From NCBI GenBank assembly GCA_008638375.1, contig VIRR01000548.1, forward strand, positions 62,001 to 126,000: 64,000 nt of DNA, written 5' to 3'. The translations under genes were made by a program, and so were the position numbers. Below, in pieces: positions 21,876 to 33,500 of this stretch (position 1 is the first letter of the stretch; each line of letters starts with the position of its first letter). Below the pieces are notes generated by a model. It saw only the letters and a list, made by a program, of their open reading frames with translations. It was not told the origin of the DNA and did not search any database. This DNA is from Nyssa sinensis (lineage: Eukaryota; Streptophyta; Magnoliopsida; Cornales; Nyssaceae).

Positions 21876-22339
21876 TTTTTCATGCTTTTGTGGGACATAA
21901 TATTTGGCTCGATAAGATTTAATTTTGTTGGATTCTTAAATTCTTATTTTGTCCGAATGCATTGGTGGTCTCTCTTTCCTCTAATTTTTTCTTGGTTTGA
22001 TTCCTGTTTAGCCTCAGTTTGATTTTTGTAGAGATTTCATTTTTCTCTTGGTTTTGTGAGATTGTAATTTTAGCTTTGGTGGCCTGTGGAGTCTTTATTT
22101 CAGGTTGTTGGTGGTTGTGTTGATAAGGTGATTGTCTCTACTAGTGACCACGATGGCGTGATGGTGGTCATGGAGATTTTGGAGTTGGCTAGAGTGGTAG
22201 TGTTGGCCTTGGTGGTTGTGAGAGTAGTGGTGTTTACAGAGAAAGAGGTTTCCTGAGATGGAGAGGGTTACAGAGATAGGGTTAGAGTTACAGTGTTTCT
22301 GTGATGGAGAGGGAGAAAATTTGTCATTTTTTAATTAAA

Positions 22340-22582
22340 AAGTTACTATTAAAGTGTGGGTAGTTTGGTCATTTAACCATAACTTGTAAGGGTAAAATTG
22401 GCATTTGAATAAAATTTGAAGCTGACTTTATCCAATTCCGTTAAGTCAACTAACGGTTGTTAATGGGAGGGGGAATCTGTTACAGATCAGTAAACCAGAA
22501 AGGGGACAGTGTTATTTCAGAAACTATAAGAGAGGTTTTTGTAATTATCAGATACCTCAGATGAGGTAAGTGTAATTTGCCC
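22340..22582 (-). repeat. Right terminal inverted repeat
   Basis: On the minus strand starts GGCAAATTACACTTACC. About 270 bp of it are also related to a stand-alone block at 54848-55130. Confidence 0.75.
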
Positions 22583-23142
22583 AAAAACAAAAGTCATAAT
22601 AAAACAAAACAGGAACTAGTTGGGCTATTTTCTTGGGTTAAATTTTAAAGTAAAGTTAAAAATATATATATATATATATATTTAGTTTAATATTGTTTCT
22701 AATTTACTAATGAAATTAAGATTGTTTTAAAATTGTCCTTTTAAAAAATATTTTTTTATTAAAAAATTGTATTTAAAAAAAACACTTATAAAAATATTTT
22801 TTCTAAAAGATGATTTCAAACTATTTTTTTTCTTTAAATCGTCTTTTAAAAAGAAGTTTTTAAAATTTTTTTATTAAAAAATTATTTTTTAAAAAGTCGT
22901 TTTAAAAAATAAATTCAAATAAATTTTTTTAAAATTATTTTTTAAAAAGATAATTTCACAAACAATTCTAATTTAATAAATAAATTTATTATAATCTTAT
23001 TTTTTAAAAAAAATTAAAATAACTCTATTTTGATAAAAAAAAAAAAATTCTATTTCCTTCGACCCTCGTAAAGATCAGCTGTATTTCACCTTTTTCTCAA
23101 TGAAAATAATGATTTAGAAAAATAAAAACAAAAAATTCATAT
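22583..23142. other. Array DNA with a TTTTTAAA-rich insertion
   Basis: Module G starts at 22590 (GTCATAATAAAACAAAACAGG ... TTGGGCTATTTTCTTGGG), is broken by about 400 bp of extremely AT-rich sequence with repeated TCTTTTAAAAA motifs (22700-22960), and continues at 23045-23110. Confidence 0.5.
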
Positions 23143-23828
23143 CAAAAGGCAACAGCTGTGCTATTTCCTTTGGGACCCACAGAGCAAAACCACACCAGTA
23201 CTTGTCTGTTCTATCATGAGTTTACTGGACACGAATTCTTCAAAGAAATGGCCACATTCATCTTCTTTGGGCCCAGCCAAGAGCGTCTCCAAACGATTAA
23301 TTTGTAGGAACTATTATATTCATATTTTTTAAATTTAATTTTAAAAACATAATTTAATAATTAGTTATTTATATTTTTTAAATTTGTCTGAGTTAAATTT
23401 CCTTTTAATTATAATTTTTATTTTAATAATTATTATTTATCTCAATAGTTCAAATTATTCAAAATTTATAATCTAGATTTGACTACTTCTATTTTAATGT
23501 TCAAATTATAACGGTAATTAAGAAGAAAAATATTAATTATACCAAAAAATAATAGCATTTAATCAATTAGTAATTATGATGGACAACAATGTTAGATTGA
23601 TGATAGATCAATGATGAGTCATGATATTAAGCAAATTCATAAATAAACAAATATAAATGTATAAAAAAACATTTCTTGCAAACTATGAAAATGCAGAAAA
23701 CCAGCACCTTTATCTTTGTTTTTTTTTTCTTGGTGTTTTTGAGCAACACCAAATCATAAATATGCATTACTTTGTATGTGTGTGTAACTGCATGCATTTC
23801 TTTATTAATTAATCCTAGTTGAAAGAGT
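23143..23828 (+). repeat. Array modules H and K, copy hosting the copia element
   Basis: Module H at 23143-23310 and module K from about 23565 to the insertion point. K continues after the copia element at 43637 with module L. The uninterrupted equivalent is 51262-51600. Confidence 0.75.
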
Positions 23829-23833
23829 TTAAT

Positions 23834-23894
23834 TGTTGAAGATAATTCAGAACTCTGATGTGTGTGGCCCAATGAATATTATGTCGAATGGAAA
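23834..23894 (+). pseudogene. copia 5' stub: 18 bp of LTR fused to integrase core
   Basis: 18 bp of LTR are followed directly by codons for DVCGPMNIMSNGK, the start of the copia integrase core. The next codons ([13 protein letters not shown]) are found at 37727 after the gypsy insertion; ggaaa is duplicated at both junctions (23890-23894 and 37722-37726). Confidence 0.9.
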
Positions 23895-26825
23895 TGTCAC
23901 GCCCCAAATTTTCATGAACCCGAGGCGCGATTGATGAGACAAAGAGAAAATAAAATAAAGGACAATCTAAATGAATTTTAATTTAACATACATTCATTTT
24001 CATCAATACATATAAAAACATAAAATACATCCCATAAATACATCGTTCACATGTCATTCGGGTTTGAGCCCTTACATTTCAAAAGATGCCCTAAAGGCCA
24101 CAAATACTCCAAGTACATTCTTTCACTAAGACACCACTGAATCTCATGTGGCTGGAGCGTCATCTGAAATGTTATCCCACGAATGGGTCAGCTCAACTGC
24201 TGGTATAATAGAGTGCTAATGCAAGAAACAAAATTAAGGCGTGACATGTGCAAGTGTACATTTATCTCTACATGTCATCCGATGTCATCAATGTAGTACA
24301 TGATCAATATACGTGACGCACCCATGCAAACTCTATGCCACACCCATGTCTCATCTTACGGTCCTTCCCCGCTGGCGTGAGTGCCATGGCCGATTTTGGG
24401 TTTTTTACCACAGGATGTACACCCTCATAATGCATAACACCAAGTGCTGAACTCACACCATACTTTCAAGGAATCACACTATGCCAATATGCTCTGATTC
24501 CACCATGCAATGATATAATCTCAACAAAATAGTTCATCAACAAATGAAGCATGCTTTAAGTAATACATATTCTACTTGAAGCAAAAATGACATTAAATCA
24601 TAAGGCTCTTTCTACAAGTCTGTATATCATGAGCAATCAATTTAATCGCATGCTTAGTTTACACATTCCCTATCTTGCCAATTCTCTAAAAACATAAGTC
24701 ACACATTGCACCAACACATAGAATATACATATAGTCATGTCTCACATATATCACTTAACTAAACTTTCAGAAAGATAACAAGAGGCACATAAGCATGTAA
24801 GCAATCAAACAAATATGTGAATCATTAAGTCAATCATGTCAATTATTCCTAAACTTAATCCTATTTCTTACTTAGCAAAATATCATACCTGATGGGTTGG
24901 TCTCAACCCTAAGAAGTCGTACTGGTAGCGTAGCAGAACTAACAGTAAGAATGTAGAAGGCAGACCACCTTCTCCTTGCTTTTTAGTGTCCCTAAAATCA
25001 TAAAATGTAACTCAGTCTATTGCCACTTGAATTATGCTATTCATCAAATTTTATGTCTTTATTTTATTGGTTTCTATTTTACTAAAATAAATTCTACCAT
25101 TGGGTCCGGAACGTCGAAGAAAATAGGTTTAGGCTTTCGTGGAATTCAATTTGGACTTTTGTTCTTAAAAAGGTAAAACAATCATTTTGCACTTCACGGT
25201 TTTCTAGTTCTCGAGGCATCTCCTTGTAAATTGGACTCCACGGTTGAGTCCGTAATGCTCGAAATAATAAAGTTTCACTACTGGTTCACTTAAATCGGAG
25301 TTCGTTCGACTAGTTTTTCAATTAAGGGCATTTTGGTAATTTTTAATGTTCTTACGGGTCTTCTAATTTTTTGGGACCTCGTCTCGCAAAACGGACTTCA
25401 CCGTTGGGTTCGGAAGATTCGAGACATAAAGAAAACACTAATGGTTTGTCTAATTTGGACTCCGGGGCATTTCGTGATATTTTAATTAATTTAATTAATT
25501 AATTTAATATTTTATTCAGGGGGTCAAAATATAATTAGTTAAAAGTTCTAGGGCCAAATCAGAATTTCTAAAAGTCCTGAGGTTAAATTAGAAACTCTGG
25601 TTTAACTATCCTAAATTAGGATAGCCAAACAATGGCCTCAACCCAATTTATTAAGTTGCAGCCAAACAGCCCCCAATCTCTTCTCAATCCACCTCATTCG
25701 GCCCAACCCAACAGGCCCAAATCTTTCAAAATTAAATTGGCCCAAAACTTGTAAATTAAAACAGGCCCAACTTTAGGAAATAAAACAGGCCCAAATCAAA
25801 ATCAACAGGCCCAACCATTTAAATTAAGACAGGCCCAACAAAACAGGCCCAAGGCAGCCTCCTTTGCCCCGCCCCCCCGAACTTCCGGTCATCCTCTCCG
25901 GTGAGGATGCCCGGTCGGTCGCCGGACTGCGCGACACCCTGTCGCCCTTCACCATTTCTAACCCATTTTCACACCCCTTTCTCACCGTTTTCACCCCTAT
26001 CCACTCCTAAAATCTCCCAGCATCCATTTAGAACCCTTTAAAAGCCTCGAGCAGTCCCCATGCACAAACCCAGACCAGTTTTCCGGCCATGCACCCATGT
26101 TTTCCGGCGAGCGTCATTTTTAGTGATTTCATCACGATTTTAATACTGTTTTGACCTGTTTCATTTGTAATTCATTTCCTGTATCGTATATAAATAAATT
26201 CTTATCACTCAAACCAATTGTTAAAGCATGAACTATGGAACTCGTTTGTCACCCTCATGACCTGCAACTGATCTGTTCTAGGCCATTTTTAGGCCTTTTC
26301 TCTTCATTATTTTTGCAAGGATTCTCATTTTCCATGTATAACAAGATCTAATAATTTAAGACTAATATCATGCCTTTAAAATTTTTAAAACAAAAACCAT
26401 GCATGAAATACCAACCTTTTTATTTCAGTTCTCCCTAGCCGTACCTCCTTCTTTTCTTCCTGATCTTTCTTCCACTGTTGAGTCTCCTCTCAACACTCTC
26501 TCAGTTTCTTATTTTGGTCTCCTCTTTTTCTGTTTCCTTTCTAACTTAAACGTGCACAGGTATATAGGTATATATGTATATCTCAATCACAACCGACCTC
26601 TCTCTCTCTCTCTCTCTCCACCCTATCCTGACTCCCCTCACTGATTTCTTTCTTCCCTTTCTGATTGCATTTAAGGTTACTTGTGCTTTTGGTTTACATA
26701 TATATATTTATATATTTTATATCACACACACTCCCACTTGCACACACATACATCCAGCCGTCACTTACAGCACACACACACACTGACACACAGTACTCAC
26801 ACAGCTGTATACCACACACCTTTAT

Positions 26826-26858
<33 letters not shown>

Positions 26859-27076
26859 CATGATTATATACACATGTATATAATATATACTCTTGTACAC
26901 ATGCATACATACAACACATCACACACACATGTACATAAATGACACACATTACATGCATACACCATTATTTAAATAATAATAATAATAATACAAATAATTA
27001 AATAAATAAATAATTAAAAAAAATTCAATAAAAAAAATTAAAAAAAAAAATTCATTCCAAAACTTCAATCTTTACA
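23895..27076 (-). repeat. 3' LTR of the Tekay-like element
   Basis: 3182 bp. It contains a GGCCCAA-rich block (25690-25860), CT, CA and TA microsatellites (26600-26890) and AAATAATAATAAT runs near its transcription-start-side end. The short open frames at 24976, 26399 and 26574 recur only because LTRs are duplicated; they are not genes. Confidence 0.9.
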
Positions 27077-27078
27077 TC

Positions 27079-27100
27079 TTTCCCTCCTTAAAAAAATTTC
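27079..27100 (-). promoter_or_regulatory. Polypurine tract of the Tekay-like element
   Basis: On the minus strand AAGGAGGGAAAGA directly precedes the LTR start, after TTTCGGGACGAAATTT. The same arrangement is seen at 47490-47529 in the other gypsy remnant. Confidence 0.8.
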
Positions 27101-27136
27101 GTCCCGAAATTTAAAATAAAATAAAAATAAAATACA

Positions 27137-28214
27137 TCATTGAACAAACAACTCAGGGTACCTAGCACGGACCTCCTCCTCACGCTCCCAAGTAGCCTCC
27201 TCAACTCCATGATGGTTCCAAAGGATCTTGACCAAAGGGATGGTTTTGCCTCGTAAAACCTGGTCCCTTGAGTCCAATATCAGCACGGGTCTCTAGTCAT
27301 TAGAGACGTCACCCTCTAACTGAAGATTTACCCAATCTAATACATATGAGGGGTCAGGCTCGTACTTCCTCAGCATAGACACATGGAAGACGTCGTGAAC
27401 CCCAGACAGCTGTGGCTGCAATGCTAGCTTATAAGCCACCTTACCAACCTTCCCTAAGGACCTCAGATGGGCCTATAAACTGCGGCGATAGCTCCCCGCT
27501 GCATCCAAATCTCCTTAATCCTCGCCGTGGGGCCATCTTGAGGAACACTTGGCCCCCAACATCAAATGACAGAGGTCGTCGCCTCTTGTCTGCATAGCTT
27601 TTCTGGCAGCTCTGTGCTGTTAGCAGACGCTGTCTGATCACTTGTATCTTGTCCATGGTCTCACGGACTATGTTTGCCCCTAAAGAAGCTGTCTCTCCCA
27701 CCTCGGTCCAACATACTGGTGAACAACACGGTCTACCATACATTGCCTCAAATGGTGTGTCATCCCAATACTCGACCGTTAGTTGTTGTTGTAGGCAAAT
27801 TCTATCCATATACCTCAAGCCAAGGTCAGAATGGACTGTCCACCCTACAAAGCCCTCGGTACTAGCAACTCGTGCTCGAATCTGCTCGATTTCTGTGTCC
27901 TATAACTATGCCTCCATGACCCTACTCAACAGTGAAGGCTGTGTACACACACTGAACAGTGTGGCCCGTTCCTCGAACTCGGCAAGCTCTAAGTTAAACC
28001 CTCCAATGTCTCCTATCATCTCCTACTCTCTAATGGCGATGCTAGCTACAGTGCTCCTCTCCCGCTCCTGAAATGACTGCTCCCTGTCATCTGTCCACTC
28101 AAATCTAATGCCATTGCGCATCAGACGAGTCATCGGCGCGACAAGACGAGAAAACCCCTCTACAAACCGACGGTAGTATCCTACCAATCCCAAGAAATTT
28201 CGAATCTCAAACAC
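27137..28214 (-). pseudogene. pol remnant: RT end, RNase H linker, integrase C-terminus, chromodomain-like tail
   Basis: In minus-strand order: EIRNFLGLVGYYRRFVEGF and FEWTDDREQSF (end of RT, 28214-28023), a linker resembling the RNase H to integrase region (TQPSLLSRVMEA, near 27900), YMDRICLQ, then PFEAMYGRPCCSPVCWTEVG, QKSYADKRRRPLSFDVG and FLKMAPRRGL (integrase C-terminus, to about 27480), then HVSMLRKYEPDPSYVLDW and EEATWEREEEVRARYPEL with a stop at 27139-27137. The RNase H catalytic part and the whole DDE core are deleted, and there are frameshifts and stops. It cannot transpose on its own. Confidence 0.85.
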
Positions 28215-30530
28215 ATCCTTCGGCCTAATCTCAGAAAGATCAATTCAAAACATTATCGTGATATAGAGACATGCAGCCTTACCCATGGATCACTCACCTC
28301 TCCCTCAGCCAAGTAATGGGGACGCAACTTTAATCCTTCTCTCACTCCCCCAGCAAGGCTCTGTCTCCTGGCGAGAGTAGTCTCTCGGAACGACACCATA
28401 CCTCCGTTGCTAGGATTTGGTTCTGATCTCATCTATAACGACCCACTCCACATGACATAATATATAATGAAATCCTCAAAACATGTTGGTTCACCAATGC
28501 TAACTTTTCTCAAATCCACCCAAGCATCTTGACCCACCTCAATAATCCAACACAAAAATAAAAATAAAGGAAATCCTCACTGTTCACCAGGAAACCTCAA
28601 AGTCTCTCCCACACATGCTGACCATCTAACTAATCTCAGATCAAGCTAGGAAATCATCTAGTAATTTATCACCATGTGATCAATACATCACTTGCACTTC
28701 AATGCATTTCAATAATCCACTATTCTCTCAGTACTATTATTGTCCACAAGACACCAACAACAAAATCTTAAAGTAAGGCCATTATCAGTCACCTTAGTCC
28801 ATATACAACTGATACTAAATGTCATGCCTTATAAAGATCAGCTTATGTGTCCCAAACATGAAATCTAAAACAATATCTCAAGGTTCAAGGTAAAACAAGA
28901 CGTTAGAGAAGGTAAAAAAACTTATCTCAATTTTCTCTAAGGTTACTCTAACTTATCATCGTCCCAGTCAGTACATTAATTAAAGTCTCATCACCATTGA
29001 GATCTTTAGTGAAACTCTTCACCAACTTCAATCATGAAGATACATCAATCCTTACACATATGTATTAAAATAAACTTATATGTCAACGCATTTAGACATT
29101 CTCTTAGGCATGCATTCAATAACAGTTAGTTTGCATACAAAATCAGGGTTGCATTACTATAACAGGTACTAAACTAGCATGCATATATATAATCGACAAG
29201 TAACATTCAATAGTTAAGTTCATTAAATCAAACTAGGTATATATTTTTCAATAGTTAACATTCAATAGCATGCATATATTTTTCACAAGGCCTATATTCA
29301 TAAGTTCATTAAATCAGCTCACTATTCTCATCACATCTAGTATCGATCATCTCATAAAACTAGGTAAGACAATAACATTCATCACTAGGTTACTCCCACA
29401 GTCTACCACAATATAACTAATCTCAATTAAATAAAGAAATCATTACAAACCCTAACTTTTAGATTCGCCTTCGTATTCCAATTCAATATTCATCCTAAGC
29501 ACAAAATCAATATCCAATTACATCATAATCTAGATTAATCCACAACAATATTTTCCAAACCCCTCATGTTTATACAATTCTCCTAAGACGAGATACCATC
29601 AATCATTACCTGATCACCTAACAAATCTCATTGACATGCTCGCTTAATCAACACTCATATAACTCATGTCAACCATCTCCCTCCATTGGTTACACCAAAC
29701 AATTAACACCGATTTCTAACACAGTTTTTCGTACTGAGGAAATTCATTAAAGCAATGCAATATCCACACTCTCAAGTCATGCTAGTGTTCAACTAGCCTA
29801 CAAATACTCAACTCCCAGTAAATACTATTCAAAAAAAAAAATGCATCTCTTCACAAACAGGGTTTAACGCAAGAACGTCTCTAAAATTTTAAAGACAAGT
29901 ACTCTAAGTATCCATCATCCAATCTATACAAAAAAAGCTCCACGAGTCTAAATTTTTATCTTTAGCATTTTAAGGTTTGATGTGTCTTTTATTATTTCTT
30001 ACTTTTATAGCTAGGTGATAACCTTTCATGGATCTCAACTCCTTTTGTTACTGGCTGGTGGGGCGCCATCCACCAACTGTAACGCAAGACCTGAGACCAA
30101 TCTAGTCTGTATAAATATCATCGTCATAGTAATATAATTCATGAGCATCGGGTACTAACCTAGCATACACCCATATATAAATGTATAAATAAAAAAGAAC
30201 ACAACCGACCAGGCAAGTGACTAGGTCCACAGTCTATCTCATAATTAACTAGGCATACCGCCTACTGTATAGATAACTAAGTGTACGACCTATATCTCAA
30301 ACAAGGCATACGGCCTATCCCACAAACTATACAGTCTATTACATAGACATGAGTTTCTAATCTTAGTCAACCGTTACACCAAACAATCGTACACTCTCAG
30401 TCAATCGGGAAATTAAGTATAGTGCACACCCATGCACACCAGTGCAACATGTGCACACCAAACACACCACCCAAACTAGCCCCAAATAACTTAAAGTCTA
30501 AACTTCCCCCATTGTCCCTAGGTATTCGAA
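28215..30530 (-). other. Eroded 5' internal region of the Tekay-like element
   Basis: About 2.3 kb between PBS and the RT remnant. No gag zinc knuckle, protease or RT palm motif is readable in any frame. It is C/A-rich on the plus strand with many CTCATCAATCA-like stretches. Confidence 0.6.
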
Positions 30531-30535
30531 CCTAT

Positions 30536-30547
30536 GCTCTGATACCA
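30536..30547 (-). promoter_or_regulatory. tRNA-iMet primer-binding site
   Basis: On the minus strand TGGTATCAGAGCATAGG follows three bases after the LTR end (GGGGCGTGACA). TGGTATCAGAGC is the standard initiator-Met primer site of plant retroelements. Confidence 0.9.
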
Positions 30548-30550
30548 CGT

Positions 30551-33500
30551 TGTCACGCCCCGAGTTTCCACCAACCCGAGGCGCGACTGATGAGACAAAG
30601 AGAAAATAAAATAAAGGACAATCTAAATGAATTTTAATTTAACATACATCCATTTTCATCAATACATATAAAAACATAAAATACATCCCATAAATACATC
30701 GTTCACATGTCATTCGGGCTTAAGCCCTTACATTTCAAAAGATGCCCTAAGGGCCAAAAATACTCCAAGTACATTCTTTCACTAAGACACTACTGAATCT
30801 CATGTGGTTGGAGCGTCATCTGAAATGTTATCCCACGAATGGGTCAGCTCAATTGCTGGTATAATATAGTGCTAATGTAAGAAACAAAATTAAGGCGTGG
30901 CATGTGCAAGTGTACATTTATCTCTACATGTCATCTGATGTCATCAATGCAGTACATGATCAATATGCGTGACGCACCCATGCAAACTCCATGCCACACC
31001 CATGTCTCATCTTACGGTCCTTTCCTGTTGGAGTGAGTGCCATGGCCGATTTTGGGTTTCTCACCACATGATCTACACACTCATAATGCATAGCACCAAG
31101 TGCTCAACTCACACCATACTTTCAAGGAATCACACTATGCCAATATGCTCTGATTCCACCATGCAATGATATAATCTCAACAAATCAGTTCATCAACAAT
31201 TGAAGCATGCTTTAAGTAATACATATTCTACTTGAAGCAAAAATGACATTAAATCATAAGGCTCTTTCCACAAGTCTGTATATCCTGAACAATCAATTTA
31301 ATCGCATGCTTAGTTTACACATTCCCTATCTTGCCAATTCTCTAAAAACATAAGTCACACATTGCACCAACACATAGAATATACATAGTCATATCTCACA
31401 TATATCACTTAACTAAACTTTCAGAAAGATAATAAGAGGCACATAAGCATGTAAGCAATCAAACAAATATGTGAATCATTAAGTCAATCATGTCAATTAT
31501 TCCTAAACTTAATCCTATTTCTTACTTAGCAAAATATCATACCTGATGGGTTGGTCTCAACCCTAAGAAGTCGTACTCGTAGCGTAGCAGAACTAACACT
31601 AAGAATGCAGAAGGTCAGACCACCTTCTCCTTGCTTTTCGGTGTTCCTAAAATCATAAAATGTAACTCAGTCTATTGCCACTTGAATTATGCTATTCATC
31701 AAATGTTATGTCTTTATTTTATTGGTTTCTATTTTGCTAAAATAAATTCTACCATTGGGTGCAGAACGTCGAAGAAATAGGTTTAGGCTTTAATGGAATT
31801 CAATTTGGACTTTTGTGCTTAAAAGGGTAAAACAATCATTTTGCACTTCACGGTTTCTAGTTCATGAGGCATTTCCTTGTAAATCGGACTCCACGGTTGA
31901 GTCCGTAATGCTCGAAATAATAAAGTTTCACTACTGGTTCACTTAAATCGGAGTTCGTTCGACTAGTTTTTGAATTAAGGGCATTTTGATAATTTTTAAT
32001 GTTCTTACGGGTCTTCTAATTTTTTGGGACCTCGTCTCGCAAAACGGACCTCACCGTTGGGTTCGGAAGGTCCGAGACATAAAGAAAACACTAATGGTTT
32101 GTCTAATTTGGACTCCGGGGCATTTCGTGATATTTTAATTAATTTAATTAATTAATTTAATATTTTATTCAGGGGGTCAAAATATAATTAGTTAAAAGTT
32201 TTGAGGCCAAATCAGAATTCCTAAAAGTCTTGGGGTTAAATTAGAAACTCTGGTTTAATTATCCTAAATTAGGATAGCCAAACAATGACCAAGCTCCAAA
32301 ACAGGGATAGGATATCCCTATTTCCCCAAATTGGCCTCAACCCAATTTATTAAGCTGCAGCCAAACAGCCCCCAATCTCTTCTTAATCCACCTCATTCGG
32401 CCCAACCCAACAGGCCCAAATCTTTCAAAATTAAATTGGCCCAAAACTTGTAAATTAAAACAGGCCCAACTTTAGGAAATAAAACAGGCCCAAATCAAAA
32501 TCAACAGGCCCAACCATTTAAATTAAGACAGGCCCAAGGCAGCCTCCTTCGCCCCCCCCGAACTTCTTGTCATCCTCTCCGGTGAGGATGCCCGGCCGGT
32601 CGCCGGACTGCGCGACACCCTATCGTCCTTCACCATTTCTAACCCATTTTCACTCCCCTTTCTCACTGTTTTCACCCCTATCCACTCCTAAAATCTCCCA
32701 GCATCCATTTAGAACTTTTTAAGAGCCTCGAGCAGTCCCCATGCACAAACCCAGACCGGTTTTTCGGCCATGCACCCATGTTTTCCAGTGAGCTTCATTT
32801 TTAGTGATTTCATCACGATTTTAATACTATTTTGACCCGTTTCATTCGTAATTCATTTCCTGTATCGTATATAAATAAATTCTTATCACTCAAACTAGTT
32901 TTTAAGGCATGAACTATGGAACCTGTTTGTCACCTTCATGACCTGCAACTGATCTGTTCTAGGCCTTTTCTCTTCATTATTTTTGCAAGGATTTTCATTT
33001 TCCATGTATAACAAGATCTAATAATTTAAGACTAATATCATGCCTTTAAAATTTTTAAAACAGAAACCATGCATGAAATACCAACCTTTTTATTTCAGTT
33101 CTCCCTAGTCGTACCTCCCTCTCTTCTTCCTGATCTTTCTTCCACTGCTGAGTCTCCTCTCAACACTCTCTCAGTTTCTTATTTTGGTCTCCTCTTTTTC
33201 TGTTTCCTTTCTAACTTAAACGTGCACAGGTATATAGGTATATATGTGTAAAGATCCGAAATTCTAGAATAAATTTTTTTTTTATAAGGCAATATTTGAA
33301 TTTTTTTTTTTTTTTACTTTTAATTTAATTAAATCACATTATGTGAATGTGTATTATTAGTATTGTATATACATGTGTGCAAAAAAAAAAATAAATAAAT
33401 AAAATAAAATGAAATAAAATGAAGCAAAATAAAGTAAAATGAGATAAAACAAGAAAATGAGAAAATAGAAATGAAAAAGTCAAAAATGAGGGGGTTGCAT

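Larger units (their letters stand above)
20268..22582. mobile_element. TIR DNA transposon of Pack-MULE type, non-autonomous
   Basis: About 2.3 kb with long imperfect terminal inverted repeats. The left end reads GATAATTACATTTACC, then AACAATTACAGAAAC, then AAATAACACTGTCCCCC; the right end on the other strand reads GGCAAATTACACTTACC, ATAATTACAAAAACC, AAATAACACTGTCCCC. Similarity extends about 90 bp strongly and 150 bp loosely. No transposase is present. The inside carries pieces of at least two unrelated plant genes. Target duplication cannot be read because the site is an A-run (the array reads ...AATAATTAAAAA...CAAAAGTCATAAT). Superfamily (Mutator-like) is inferred from the long TIRs and gene capture. 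Confidence 0.7.

Noticed and set aside
26574..26906. His/Thr/Tyr-rich frames near the LTR microsatellites, repeated at 37151-37621
   Set aside because: Products of CT, CA and TA microsatellites duplicated with the LTR.
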